From Linum tenue (lineage: Eukaryota; Streptophyta; Magnoliopsida; Malpighiales; Linaceae), in NCBI GenBank assembly GCA_946122785.1, contig CAMGYJ010000008.1, positions 11,929,475 through 11,993,474 on the forward strand: a stretch of DNA of 64,000 nucleotides, read 5' to 3'. A program made the translations under genes and the position numbers. Position 1 is the stretch's first letter; each line of letters starts with the position of its first letter. Below, in pieces: positions 24,784 to 37,172 of this stretch. The notes under the pieces are model-generated. The model searched no databases, was not told the origin of the DNA, and was given only the letters and a program-made list of their open reading frames with translations.

Positions 24784-27411
24784 TCAGTGAGGTGAAGGAG
24801 CAGGTGCCTTCAAGAGCGGATCCACCTCGCTCTTGAGGTACAACTTCAAATGATGGCCATGCACACGCCGAATGTGGCCACCAGCATTTGCCAACTCAAC
24901 TTGGCCATCCGGCAGGATGCAAGCGAGTGAATACTCGGATGGCCAAGGTGGGGGCGGGACCATCTCATAGTGGTCTCCGACCTTCTTTCGAGCAGGTTTA
25001 GCTGCCTGCTGTTTCGGCCGCCACTCCTCCCTGATTTGTTCCTTCGATGATGGAGTGGACGGGAGTGGCGACGAAGGTATGGGAGGCGGATCCTGCAAAA
25101 TAGGCAACACAGGAGGATACACGACAGACTCGTGCTCCTGGTGAGATACAGCATGCAAAGGTGACGAAACAGGACGAGTATTAGAAATTGAAAACGCTAT
25201 TCGCTCCTCACCATCCCTCAAAACTAAGGTCCCATCATGCACATCTATGAGGGCCTTGGCGGTGGCCAGGAAAGGCCTTCCCAGTATCAATGGCACATTC
25301 ACATCCTCATTTATGTCCAAAATCACAAAATCAACAGGATAATTGAATTTGCCAACCTTAACCAGAAGATCTTCCACTATGCCCCTAGGATGCACTACAG
25401 ATCGGTCAGCTAATTGAAGGCTCATCCTAGTAGCACGGGGTTCACCTAGGCCTAGTTTCTTAAACAGTTTATATGGCATAACATTAATACTAGCACCTAA
25501 ATCCGCCAAGGACCTCTCTACATGCAAATTTTCTATAGAGCACGAGATAGTAAAACTACCTGGGTCCTTCTGCTTCTGCGGAAGCTTGTTCTGCAGAATG
25601 GCCGAGCACTCCTTGCTGAGCTCCACAGTGGCCAGCTCGCTCAGCTTCTGCTTCTTTGAGAGAAGATCCTTCAGGAACTTCGCATACTTAGGCATTTGAG
25701 ATAGTGCCTCCAGGAAAGGCACTTGGACATTCAGCTTCCTAAGCATGGCCATGAAGTTCTCGAACTCTGCCTCCAGCCTGTCTTTGTGCAACCGAGTAGG
25801 GAAGGGGAGTTTAGAGATATACTCCTTCACTACTGGTTGCGGTTTAGGTGCAGGCACCTCAACCTCCTTCTCTGCTTCTTCTTCAGCCACTGGGGATGCC
25901 GAGGCAGGGGCCTCTCTCTCTTGTGCCCGAGCAGGTGGATCACCAGTCACCTTGCCACTCCTGGTCATGATGGCATTGCAGTGCTCATTCGGGTTCTGAG
26001 GGTGAGGGATGGTCTGACCGGGCAGAGTACCAGGAGCCCTTTGTGCCACTGCTTGAGCCACACTCCCCAGCTGGGTCTGGATATCCTGCAAGACAGCCTG
26101 TGTGTTCCTCTGGCCAGCTTCAAGAGCCAGGAATTTGCCCGATGCCTTTTCCATGAACTGCTCTATAGTATTGAATTTCTGAGCACTAGAACTGGTGAGA
26201 GAACCCACCAATTCCCGCAGTTCAGCCATCTGATCATTCTGCACTGGGGCGGCAGGGGCTGCACCTGGCAGCTGGAAAGGTCGCGGCTGTGATGGAGCAG
26301 CATGCCCCTGCATGGGCTGGTAGAGAGACTGCTGCTGCTGGAATTGCCCCTGTCTGGGCTGATATGGTGGCCTCTGGAAGCCCGGTGGTCCCTGGGGGAC
26401 TGGTGGTCTAGAATTCGCCCCACCCCAGGAGAAGTTGGGATGCTGGCGCCACCCCTCATTGTAGGTGTTACTGTAGGGGTCATTGCGCCTGACATTGTTG
26501 ATGAAGTTCACCTGCTCCTAGGGCGTGGTCGATTCCTTCATCGCCTGGCAGTCTTCCATTGTATGATGGGTGCTCTCGCACCACTGGCAGAGCATAGCCT
26601 GCTGCTGTCCGGTACCTGCAATCAAACCAGAACGATCGATAGCTGAAACCAGCTTCGATACCACCTGCACCAAATCAGATGACTGGGTGCCCACAGCATG
26701 CACACCCCGGCCTGGTGCTCGTCTCGATCTCCTGGCAGTGCCCCAATCGTACCCGTTCTCCGCCATCTCCTCAAAGAGTTGATTCAGCTATGGCGGTGTT
26801 TTGGTCAGCATGTTCCCGCCACAAACCGAATCAATCAGGTGCTTGTCCTCCGGGAAGAGGGCGTGATAGGAGGTTCCCACCTTGAAAGCATCGTTGAAAC
26901 CATGATTGGGACACCTCAAGAAGAGGCTGTTGTATCTCTCCCAGGCGTCCCGGATGGTCTCATCTTCATCCTGGGTGAAGTGGGTAATCTGCTTCTGCAA
27001 GTCCGCCGTCTTAGACGGAGGATGGTAGCGGGTAAGGAACTTGTCCGCCAGGTTGGCGAACGTGGTGATGGATCCCGGAGGTCGAGTGTCCAGCCACTCC
27101 TTGGCCTGCCCCTCCAAGGTGAATGGGAAGTACCTCAGCTGGATGGCATCTGCTGGGACCCCATTGATCTTGATTCCATCAATGAGCTCGTGGAATCGCC
27201 TGAGATGTGAACGGGGGCACTCCCCCTCTTTGCCACGGAACATCACCGAACCGCGCAGCATGGTGATTACTGAGGTGCTCACCTCAAAAGTATTGGCTGG
27301 GACATGAGGGTGTTGAATGGGTGACCTCATGTCTGCAGCCCTGGCAGTCCAGTAATGTCCCATGGTCTGCTCCTCGGGATCGACCACAGCATGGTCCTGT
27401 GGATCAGCCAT
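24784..27411 (-). pseudogene. Athila A gag-protease reading frame fused to the integrase C-terminal tail
   Basis: A single frame of about 875 codons without a frameshift, interrupted only by two TAG codons (26788-26790 and 26518-26520). Gag domain at residues 55-190 (IKINGVPADAIQLRYFPFTL, WLDTRPPGSITTF), zinc knuckle CQWCESTHHTMEDC near 270, and a retropepsin-like site LADLGASINV near 635 (DLG in place of DSG or DTG), with LGRPFLATA downstream. After a proline-rich linker the frame ends in LPDGQVELANAGG and HGHHLKLYL, matching the last part of integrase in element B. So reverse transcriptase, RNase H and the integrase core are cleanly missing in frame. Gag and protease could serve in particle formation; polymerase would have to come from another element. 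Inactive now because of the stops. Confidence 0.88.
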
Positions 27412-27662
27412 CTCCTCTTCTTCTTCTTCTAACTGCAGCCTTTAGAGCCCGCTTGAAGTTTCTGCAGGTTCGTTCAAGCTCCTGGTCTAGTGGTAATAGA
27501 TCTCCCGACTGGCTACGGGTCATGCACTACCTGCACACAATCAGCAGAAGCAACCCGTGAAGGCACACAGGTGGAAGAGATAAAATGCAGTAAATAAAAG
27601 AGTAACAAATTCTCACGTTTCCCCAATAACCTAGAGGGTCCCCGGCAACGGCGCCAAAAACT

Positions 27663-29082
27663 TGACACGCCAAAACACAACACCAAACTGCGACCAAGTA
27701 TAATCGCAGACCGGAATGCAGTAACAGGCAAGTTATATTATCAACCCGGGGTCTAGATCTACTGCTTACTCAGTGATTCTCTGTTATCTAGCCAACTAAA
27801 GTAAGTGATTCTTGTTTAAAAGCAAAAGCATAAATAAAGCAGGAAATTATTCGGTTTTCTCAAGCAGGAAAGAGTCACTCGGGAATGAGTCCCCCTAGCT
27901 CCTTAGTTAGGTTTCAATTGTATTTCCCTGGGTTGATTTACTGTTGATTAGACTGCGGAAGATCCGACAGTAGCTTGGAATCTCTAAAGCTGACCAAGTC
28001 CTCTCAGTCTAACTACCCGGCAGACGACTAGTCTTCACCGGGATAGAAAGCTGAAGCAGTAAGAACAGAACTCCACTACTGGAATTGGATTCCAGTACAA
28101 AGCAGTAAACTGGCTAACTCTCGTATAGCCAATCTCCTACTACCGAATGATGAGACTCTAGCAACCTAATCAGATTCTATCTATCTCAGATTGCAGCAGG
28201 AATCAGGAAAAGTTGATCAGACTTCAATTGACTCAATAAACATGCATCATTCGATTAAAATCAAACAGTAATATCATCCCAAGTCATTAAAATCAATCCC
28301 TAACACATAGAACTAGGGTTCTTCATCCCCAAGTGAGAGAGGGGTTCTACTCCATAGAGAGAGAGAGGAAAACAAGATACAAAGCAATCATACTCATAAT
28401 TATGGGAAGAATCTGCTCTGGGATGATGATTTTCACTCCTATGACGATCTCCAAGCTTGATTTGATGAAACACAGCTCCAAGATGGCTTCTAGGATGTGT
28501 TCTTCGTCCTTTCTCTCTCTAGGGCTCTGTTTTTGCTCAAAAAGTCCGATTCTCTCTCTTGCAGCCCGGAATTGGGTTAAAACCAGGAATTCCCGACTCA
28601 CACGGGCAGGGCCACACGGCTGTGTGGCATACCCAGTTGCCCGTGTGAGTTAAAACGATGCGTTCCACTTAGTTCGATTTTCAGGCTTCTCACACGGCCA
28701 GGGTTGCACGGCCGTGTGTGACTTCCATCTGCCCGTGTTTGATCTCGGCGAAAGTCACACGGCCAGACCACTCCTTCACACGGCCGTGTGGATTATCAGG
28801 GCAGGCCGTGTTTGCTCTCGCACAATCTCACACGGCCACAAATATGAGTTGCACAGCCGTGTGAGTTGTGGGTGTGCCCGTGTGGCCTCCTTTTTGACTT
28901 GCCTCGCGCCCGATCTTCGTCCAATCGACCCCAAACTCGCTCCCAAGCCTCCATTCACGCACTAGGACCTGAAATATCACAAACAAGCACAACCTAGCGT
29001 GAAATCGGCCTAAAACACGAGAAGTCACATCTCAAACGGTGTAAGAACAGGGGTAAAAACATGTGTAATTAACGGTCTATCA
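27663..29082 (-). repeat. Athila A 5' LTR
   Basis: 1420 bases from TGACACGCC to GGTCTATCA. Two of its four palindromes have decayed at CpG positions (CACGGCTGTG near 28615, CACAGCCGTG near 28852). Confidence 0.9.
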
Positions 29083-29866
29083 ACATTGCATTACATGATA
29101 GGAATGAGTGAGGTGGTCGAGCCAACTCTGTTCTCTATCATGTGCTGGCAGCTTTGGAAGAACCGCAACAGTTGGGTCTTTGAGAAGGACTTAGCATCGT
29201 CAGAGCAGCTGGTTCATAAAGTCTAGGAGCTCGTTCGACAAACACACTTGGCGTTCAACAAAGAGAGAAGTGTCATGGGAGAGAAAGTGGTGTGGGAAAG
29301 AAGCCTAATAAGATGGCAGCGCCCTCTAGCGGGATGGGCATGCTTAAACACGGACGTGTCTGTTATCTTATCTCAGAAGAGTACTGCAGAAGGAGGTGTG
29401 TTGCGTGACAGTGATGGAAGATTCCTGAAGGCATCTCTGCCTACCTTGGTGGGGGGTCGATCACGCATGCAGAATTGGCAGCAATAGCCCATGGGCTGTG
29501 CATTGCTTGGGAGGCAGGGGTGCAAAAAGTGTTGGTTCAAACTGATTCAACCACAACGGTAAGCTTACCGTAGTCTACTAATTTGTGTCATCCCCACTAT
29601 ACTATGATCACTACCATCCACACCTTGATGGGCTGAGACTGGGAGGTCGAAATTATACACGTCTACCGGGAGGGTAATTATTTGGTGGACTATCTAGCTT
29701 CGGTTGGGCATTCGTTACCCATAGGAGTGCAACTATTTGATGTTACGAGTCCTATGCTGAGATATTGGTTGTATCTTAATCCTATTGGGGTTAGTAATCC
29801 CCGGTTTATTAATGCTTAAGGGTTAGAGCACCCCATGAGCTCTGTTTCTCACCAAAAAATAAGTCA
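29083..29866 (+). pseudogene. LINE ORF2, 3' part with RNase H domain
   Basis: Continues the LINE after Athila A. The joined frame reads across the ACATT target site into MCWQLWKNRNSWVFEKD. The RNase H-like domain typical of plant L1 ORF2 follows: RPLAGWACLNTDVS, AELAAIAHGLCIAWEAG, VLVQTDS, REGNYLVDYLAS. One frame slip occurs near 29460. The 3' end TTTCTCACCAAAAAATAA (about 29849-29866) looks like the LINE tail. I could not match a target duplication. Confidence 0.85.
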
Positions 29867-29929
29867 ATTTGGACCATATCTCAAACTTGGAACATGGCCT
29901 CCATGATCCATTGTATGGCCCTGCTCCCC

Positions 29930-30040
29930 CCCCCCCCCCACCACCACTCCAACGACCCCAACAAAACAACCTCAAATCCCCCTCCTAGCGCCGCCACCGT
30001 CGACACCATAACCACCTCTGTCGCCCCCTTCACCTCCTTC
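29930..30040 (+). pseudogene. Acetolactate synthase-like 5' fragment, left copy (continued)
   Basis: Reads SNPPPSAATVDTITTSVAPF, closely matching SPNPPPSTAAIVDTTTTSTA in the right arm (52269-52583, minus strand). It is the continuation of 18361-18449 after the LINE insertion. A run of about a dozen C (29927-29938) marks the joint. It is the low-complexity transit-peptide region, so its identity rests on the match to the right arm. Confidence 0.55.
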
Positions 30041-30265
30041 CTGCTTTACCGTCGAACAACCCAATCTGATTCCCACCCAAACCAACCAACGGATGGTCGG
30101 GCTGGAGCTCCCTCATAGAGCACTTGTCGTCTTAGCGGACAAATACGACCCCGTTTTCACCCTCCGCCTCGCAATAAACTGCATCCTAATAGTCAGCAGA
30201 ACGTAAATTGCCAAGGTGCTCTTCACAACCAAAGACATGGAGGTACTCTCCCGCCCGAAAATAAC
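30041..30265 (+). pseudogene. CYP82-like cytochrome P450, N-terminal segment
   Basis: P450 monooxygenase fragment, ER-membrane type. Reads FLLYRR (end of the membrane anchor), then ADKYDPVFTLRL, IAKVLFTTKDMEVLSRPKIT; CYP82 proteins have ADKYGPIF and SRPK at the same places. There is a stop after ILIVSRT. It is cut by the solo LTR after RPKIT; the joined sequence reads RPKITATKVFSYNFAVFG without losing frame. Segments continue at 32510-32874 and 52182-52265. The haem-binding half of the gene is absent, so this is a captured piece and not a whole gene. Confidence 0.75.
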
Positions 30266-32509
30266 TGTAACATCTCGTTCCGGCAAAACCCATATTTTGA
30301 TCGTTAGAAAGTTCGCGATTTAAAATCGAGTGTTTTGATAGTATTTCGACAAAAATCGGATAAGTATACGTATTAATTATATATTATATATATATATATA
30401 TAAAAACGGTCGGGATATAAAAATTACCCGTCCATTTCCATCCTCATCACATATGCCATTTCTTTCTTCCATTTTCGGACCGAGAGAGAAGCAGAGCGAG
30501 CGAAGTGCAGGGGAGCGACTGGGGAAAATTCCAAACTCCAATCTTGAGCAACACTGATCCAAAAATCCCGTAAGTAATGCCTAATCCATCCATTCATCGA
30601 ATTTTATTGATTTAGAGCTTTAAAACGAGTTTTTGGTTCAGGAATTTCTTGAATTCCCGATAAGCCAAATTAGGGTTTTGGAGTATCCGGAAGCCGGATT
30701 AACCCAAATTTCATATACGAGCTTCCTACAGCGAGGTAATCAATCCTCTAGTTCTAATCCCTGAATTTCGGCTATCATTTAGATCGGAGTCGGGATCGCT
30801 GAATTTAGCTCCGGCCAGGGTTTGATGTGTTTTTATCAAGAATTTGACCCGGAGCCTAGAACTAATATTGACGGGGATACTGCAGGGGATATTAGGACGG
30901 TCTCGGATTTTAATTCGGGGTTCGTTCGAGAAATTGACGTTTTAGTACGGGGAAGCTTAAACCGGTGTTTGAACGACCATAACTAGTGAGGGATTAGCAC
31001 GGCATACCGGGTTTTTCGTATCACGATAATTATATTGATGCTTAGAATTGATCTAGGTGAACTAGAATGGCATGATTAGCGGTGTATGAACTTTTGTGCT
31101 ATATGTTGAACCCTGGATTGTTGTATGATATTATTGACCTGCCCCAATCGATATGAACCTTGTTTATGATGATGATTGTGTATATGTTGCAAATTGTGGG
31201 CTTGACTATTAATATGATTTACGATGGTTCGAGAAGGTGATTAGGTATGATTTTTCATGATTGTTGTATTTGGATGCACATGTGGGAAAATATATATTCC
31301 CTGGTGATATTATGACGTTTAAGGAGGATGACTGGCATGAGGGTTTATCCCGAGGAAGTGAAATTATACGACTCCTGATTTACCAATGTTGAGTCAATTG
31401 TGGCCAGGTCAAGTACATGTGCAAGTAATGAATTATGATTAAGCAAGATGAGATATGAATCATGTATAAGGATACCAAATATGAGTGTTGTGGTCTTACG
31501 GTCAACTACATAGTAATTAGGGCTCCCTATGCTATTACTCTATTATGATATGTATGATAGTCACACCTCTCATGTGGTGGTGACTGAAGAATTCTTATGA
31601 GATATGACCACACCCAGAGCGGTGTCGGGTATGACTACACCCATAGTGGTGTGGGGTATGTATGACCACATCCGACGGGATGTTGGGGTATGTATGGCTA
31701 CATCCGACGGGATGTGGGGTATGTTTCCCGGGAGAGTTATTAGCATGGGAGTAGCCAGGCGCCTATGAGTAAAACATGATAAGATGCATATGCATAAGTC
31801 AAGGTGGTGAGTCTTTTTCCTATTGGGATGTCGGAGGGCTGAGATCTGATCCCAGTGCTTGGGCTTGTTTGCTAGATGTATGGTAGTGGTATGCTCTGTT
31901 ATGAACTCACGATGTTATGATTATCTCACTCAGCTATGAGCTGGCCCTCTTTTATTCTTCTTCTCTGCTTATGCTATGTGTAAGCAGATCATCAGCTGCA
32001 GCAGTAGATAAGTGTTAGGTGGGAGAGGAGCTAGAGTTGAAGCCAGGATGAGGTATGGTCTTCAACTATTCTGTGCTTGGACTACTACTCGGGATTTTGG
32101 CCAGTGATCCACACCTTTTTGTAAAAATGTTTTGAGAATGTTTTTCATGTGCATACTAGCTTCTGATGTAGAGTGAGATATCCACAGGTGTGGAAAGTTG
32201 ATGATATGTGTATATTTTTGTAATTATGTAAGTTGTGACGATTATGGCTTGTATCAGTATAGTATGCAGTTGTGTAGTATGAAACTGTGACTATGGCTAT
32301 GAAAGCCAATGCTTATGGTTGTGAGTATATATGTTGTGATGAATTATTTTGCAGGATAAGTTGCAAGAACTGTTAGCCCATTACGCGAGTAATTTATGTC
32401 GAAATTTTATTTAGGTAAATTTTGATAATTAATGTAAAACCCGAGATTAATTCCGCTGCAATTGTATGAACAATATGATTAGGCAAAACGTATAGGGTAG
32501 GGTGTTACA
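30266..32509 (+). mobile_element. Solo LTR, Ty3/gypsy type
   Basis: 2244 bases from TGTAACATCTCG to GGGTGTTACA, with target duplication ATAAC at 30261-30265 and 32510-32514. It sits inside the P450 fragment. A (TA)n run at 30375-30403 precedes ATAAAAACGG, a possible LTR promoter. No coding domain. Confidence 0.9.
31600..31730. repeat. Tandem repeat in the solo LTR, about 30-bp unit, four copies
   Basis: TATGACCACACCC / TATGACTACACCC / TATGACCACATCCGACGGGA / TATGGCTACATCCGACGGGA follow one another with similar spacers ending in GGGGTATG. Confidence 0.85.
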
Positions 32510-32874
32510 ATAACCGCCACCAAGGTCTTCTCCTACAATTTTGCAGTATTTGGGATGTCGCCACACGGGATTACTGACAGGAAAGATACTCGAACTTCTC
32601 TCCACCCATCACTTGGAGCTTCTCTAGCAATCCAGAGAATCTGAAGTCCATAAATCGAATAACGATCTCTACAAACAAATCAAGCGTGATCCATAAATTG
32701 ATTTGAAGAAATGGGTTGGAGATTTGAGCCTCAACCTCATGCTGAAATTAGCTGCGGGGAAGAGCTCCTTTGCCTCTGGCTTTGCTGTTCTCGTGGAGTT
32801 TAAGAACTACGGGATAGAGCTTTTCCGCTACGATGGGACGTTTGTTGTTGGGAAAGTTCTTACATTTCTCCGGT
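32510..32874 (+). pseudogene. CYP82-like cytochrome P450, middle segment
   Basis: Reads TATKVFSYNFAVFGMSPHG, then in a shifted frame LELLSTHHLELL (CYP82: LELLSNHRLELL), then KKWVGDLSLNLMLKLAAGKS (CYP82: KEWFGDLT.N...MVAGKR) and GKVLTFLR. Several slips and stops. Cut after TFLR by the copia element; the next segment begins WMDIGDHEKAMK, and the two join to the CYP82-typical FLRW.DIG. Confidence 0.82.
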
Positions 32875-33157
32875 TGACAGAGTTGAGCTACAGGAATATA
32901 CAATACTGATGCATCATGGATTGGAAGCACGACAATGTTTTGAAGAAGAAAAATGTTTGAAGAATTAAAATAGAAACAATAGCGTTTATTTTATTTACTT
33001 AGCCGTTTATTTGCACTGATTATTTAAATTAATAGCCTATCATGTAAGAACACTTGGATCAGTTCATTAATTATCATTGTAGCTATAAAAGCTACGGAGG
33101 ACTCTGTTTTCTGCGGAGTTTTCCTCTCCAAAATCAATCTTTTTACAAAAGTTGTCA
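32875..33157 (+). repeat. copia 5' LTR
   Basis: TGACAGAGTTGAGC to AAGTTGTCA. It contains a TATA-like TATAAAAGCTA at about 33083. It has diverged visibly from the 3' LTR, so the insertion is not recent. Confidence 0.92.
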
Positions 33158-33205
33158 TGGTATCAGAGCATTTTGAGACCTAGGGTTTCGATTGCGTGTT
33201 AAAGA

Positions 33206-33939
33206 ATGGCTGATGAACAAGCCACACCGCCACCAGGCGGAACGAGCGATCCAACACCAGCAGCAATGCAACAACAGGAGTCAACAACAACAATGGTCGT
33301 TTCCAATTTGGGTCCTTAAAACAACCACAATAGTCTCCTTTCTCTCTTTTGGTAAGCCTTATTACCTAAATCCCAACGAGAATATAGCTTAATCTTTGGT
33401 TGTTGAGTTGTCCGATGGGACAAATTATACTATGTGGGCAAGATGCATGCAAGTAGTGTTAAAAACAAAGAACAAGCTTAGTTTTCTAGATGGATCTATC
33501 CATGTGCCTGCTCTGGGTTATGATCTATTTGGTTTATGGGGTGCTTGTAATACCGGTGTCTTATGTTGGATTCAAAACTCTATGACTAAGGAACCGAGAA
33601 GGGTCGTTTTAAACCATAACAATTCTAGGACCTTGTGGGATGAGTTGAAGAGGCGATTTGGACAGCCAAATTCCATGAGAATAGCTAATTTGGAAGATGA
33701 AATTCAGGCCCGCAAACAAGGTTCTAGGACTATAATCAATATTACACAACGATAAAAGGAATTTGGGATGAATATGTTGAATGATGCCCCACAGTGCCCT
33801 ATGCTTGTGCACCTAGATCTACTATCCCCTATGCAGCAGTAGAGGCTTTTGTTATGAAACAAGAAAAAGATTACCTGATAAGGTTTATGTGAGGAGTTGA
33901 TCCAGAATTCGAGGTTATGAAAACCTAGTAGTTGATGCA
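33206..33939 (+). pseudogene. copia gag
   Basis: Starts MADEQATPPPGG 37 bases after the primer-binding site. An early stop and a slip follow. The conserved gag body reads LSDGTNYTMWARCMQVVL, SFLDGSI, LWDELKRRFGQPN, AVEAFVMKQEKDYLIRFM. Ends where gypsy element C begins. Confidence 0.88.
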
Positions 33940-35520
33940 TGATAACACCTAAATTGGTGTTATTTACCCTTCATATTAAGGTTTGTTTTGTGCTAATTCA
34001 TGTGCATAAATGATTAAACATTGCATCCCTATTTTGTTTCTATTTGAATTCGATGGGATTTTAGGGTGTATTAGACGATACATGCGAATTAGGTACAAAT
34101 CAAGGTCACAAGTGTAGCAAGGGGGCATGAAGCTAAAGATAGTGGCCTGGAGCTGAAGATCACAGCCGGGAACACAGCCCACGAAGTCTAGCTAAAGATC
34201 GCAACCTCAAATTGGAGGGCTAAGGGCGCGAACTTCGCGAGGAGGGAGCCAGGGAGAAGTAGAGAGTTTCCTCATTCAAGTCATGATCAAAGCGCATTTT
34301 GCCCGCGAAGAACATCGCGACTGCAACAAGTGGATCGCGACTGCGAAGTCAGCCCGCAATCTTCCCCTTTAAGAAGGCCATGATAACATCGTCTTGAGAT
34401 CACAGCCTCTCCTCAGAAGATCTTGCCCGCGATCTCATCGCCCTTGGCCGCGAACTTATCTGCCCTGAGAAGGCCTATAAATAGAAGACCCCTTTACCCC
34501 TTTTATAGAGCGAATTTTGAGAGAAATTTCAGGTTTTAGAGAGAGAGAAGAGGGAGAAGCTGAAGGAAGGAGAAAGAGCTAAAAGAGAGGGAGCATCTTC
34601 CTCAACCCAAGACTTCTTCAATTTCTTCTATGTTTCTTCTTCTCTCCTTTATGGAGTAGTCCTCCAAGATACTAGGGGTTCTAAGAACCCAAACCCTAGT
34701 TTTAGGGTTTATGCATGCATGCATGCATGCATGTATGTATGTATGTATGTATGTATGTATGTATGTATGTATGTATGTATGTATGGATATTTTAGGGTTT
34801 GAATGAATGAATGTGTTTATCTAGTTGATTTATTGCTATTCTATCATGGATTTTGATTGTGGTAGGACGCCCCAATCTTCTCTATTAGTCTACTTTATGC
34901 TTCCACGCTAGGTATGAAGTTCTAGGATTAGACGGGTATGCGCCATGAATCAAAACACAATATATATATATATGAATAGGGACCTAGGGTGGTCGAGGAG
35001 ACCGAACCCCTGCCGTAGGTTAGCCTTCCTAGATAGAACTCGGGATAAAACCTCGGTGTGGATGGTGGATAGTGTCCATTTAAATGAGCCATATGCTTAA
35101 TGCCCCAGATACAATAGCCTAGATCTAGGTGACTATATATGGGTTTAGGGGAGGTGTAACCGGAGGCGTGTGGATAACCACAAAATGCCACGGAAAAGAG
35201 CTCACTTAAATCCTCGATAGCCCTAAGTATCTTACATGCATAGTAACCCTAAGCTATGGGGAGGATTAGTTCCTCGAATTACCTGTTTTTAGCTTTGAAC
35301 AATCAAAGTTTATCTCCTCAAATCCTCCATTCAACCCTCAAAACCGATTAACTAATTAGTAACTAGGTGGGAAGTAGGATAGGGTACCGGGACCTGAGTA
35401 AAATACGACATTGATTACCACTAAACGACTATGCCGTCTTAGGTTAAACTTGGCTTAAGATAGAGTAGTTGTTGACATGTGCTAACCATTGACAATAATA
35501 TGCACATACCGAAGTGATCA
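33940..35520 (+). repeat. Gypsy C 5' LTR
   Basis: 1581 bases, TG to CA. At 34707-34787 it contains (ATGC)n followed by (ATGT)n, a long tetranucleotide microsatellite. No second copy of this LTR is in the window. Confidence 0.8.
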
Positions 35521-35749
35521 AGCTTTTTGGTGCCGTTGCTGGGGAACCTTGGTAACTAGTAGAAAACCATTAAGTTGCTAGTTAGTCTTTGCCTTGTTTT
35601 ATTTGTTTGTTTGTTTCGTGTTTTTGTTATTTATGTGTTTGTTACGTTTTGCTTTGTGTTTTGTTGCTTTAGTGTGTTTTTCGTTGTTTGTTTTGTTATC
35701 CAACTTCGTACGTCACAGGTTCTTGAGGTTGTGTTTTGTAGCACCTTTG

Positions 35750-37172
35750 TATGCGAAGAAGGAATTCGTTGGAAATCTTACCTCTTGATACAGAAATCGA
35801 GAGAACACTTCGAAATCTAAGAAGAGTTGCAAGACCTCAACCTCCACCAATGGCGAATAAACAAGCTCAAGTTCCACCTAGGCCAAGAACAACATGTTCT
35901 TATTCAAGGCCAAGTGTGGATAATGTGCAATCACCTATTCTTCATCAACATTGCCCAATAATGATTACGAGATAAATTTGGGCACGATTCAATGCTTCAA
36001 AGTGCAGTTCAATTCAATGGGATGATAAAGTCGGGCACGAATTGACGAATGGAATCAGAATGAATGGAGTCCCTCAAGAGGCTATTCGATTAAGATTATT
36101 TTCGTTTACCTTAAGTGGCACGACAAAGAAATGGTTGAACAATCAACCACATCACTCTATCACCTCACGGGATGATCTTTGCAACAAGTTCTTCGCAAGG
36201 TACATTCCACCTTCCAAGATGGCTTTGATGTGAAGTGAGATCACTATGTTCCGTCAATAAGCGAATGAACCATTGTTTGATGCCGGGAAAGATTTACATC
36301 TCTCTTACTTAAGTTTCCTCATCATGGCATTGCTGATTGGTTACAAGTGGAAAGTTTTTATAATGGGTTGATGAAAAAGTCACGAACCTTATTGATGCGG
36401 CTAGTGGAGGTGCCATTAGGAACAAAGAAGTCAGGAAACTTCAACAATTGATCAAAGAAATGGCCTCAATACCTATGATTGGGGTGACAGAAGAAGAGGA
36501 AAAGCTTATTAAAGGGGAGTTTAATGAACGTCAAAGAACCTTCATCATTATCTGCCCATATTCAAGAACTCTCCAAGAAAATTGATCAAAAGTTGCATCA
36601 AAGATGAAAGGCAATGGGAAACAACTCATGAAATGTGATTGGTGTGGCGACTTTAGTCATACCATAGAAGAGTGTAAGTCTATGATTGAGGCTTCACTTC
36701 AATTTGAGCAATCCAACTTTATTGGAGGTTAATCTTGAGGTAACAACCCTTATAGCTCAACATTTAATCCGGGTTGGAGGAATCACCCTAATTTTCTTTG
36801 GTCTTCTCCAACGGATAGGAAACCTCCGGGTTTTCAATCTCAAGCTCATCGTAAAATACTTATCAAAGACCAAGCCAACTATCATATCAAAGAGAATATC
36901 AAGAACAAAGTCGACTCTCCGAAGGTTGAGTCTCTAAACTTGAAGATTTGTTGATACAATTTGTTGCACACTCCAACAAGAAGTTTGAAGCTATTGACAA
37001 GTTCATTGAGACTACCTTAACCAAATTCTCAAGTTTGGAAGTGGGGCAAACGAATCAACAAGCTCCACTTCAAAATTTTGAAGCCCAACTAAGCTCGTTG
37101 GCTCAAACTCTATCATTGAGAATTCAAGGAACCCTATCGGGTAATACTGTGGCTAATCCAAAGGAAGGTTGT
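35750..37172 (+). pseudogene. Gypsy C gag, 5' part
   Basis: Fragments in shifting frames: DTEIERTLRNLRRVARP, IRMNGVPQEAIRLRLFSFTL, WLNNQPHHSITS, FFARYIPPSKMA, a knuckle-like CDWCGDFSHTIEEC region near 36640, and RIQGTLSGNTVANPKEG at the end. These follow the usual order of plant gypsy gag proteins. Athila B is inserted right after the last Gly codon. Confidence 0.8.

Larger units (their letters stand above)
22253..29082 (-). mobile_element. Athila-type Ty3/gypsy element A, non-autonomous (no RT, RNase H or integrase core)
   Basis: Flanked by the duplication ACATT (22248-22252 and 29083-29087) inside the LINE. Order on the minus strand: 5' LTR (29082-27663), primer-binding site TGGCGCCGTTGCCGGGGA (27656-27639), gag-protease frame, spacer rich in CACGGCCGTGTG, damaged 3' LTR. 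The 3' LTR lacks its first 59 bases and the polypurine tract: at about 23598 it joins spacer sequence equivalent to 41890 in element B. That deletion must postdate insertion. The pol core is also missing (see the gag-pro entry). Confidence 0.9.

Noticed and set aside
25723..26292. 189-codon plus-strand ORF opposite Athila A gag-protease
   Set aside because: Antisense shadow of the gag-pro frame with proline/serine-rich codon bias. The same reasoning rejects plus-strand ORFs at 40639-41190, 44415-44987, 45045-45950 and 46432-47019.
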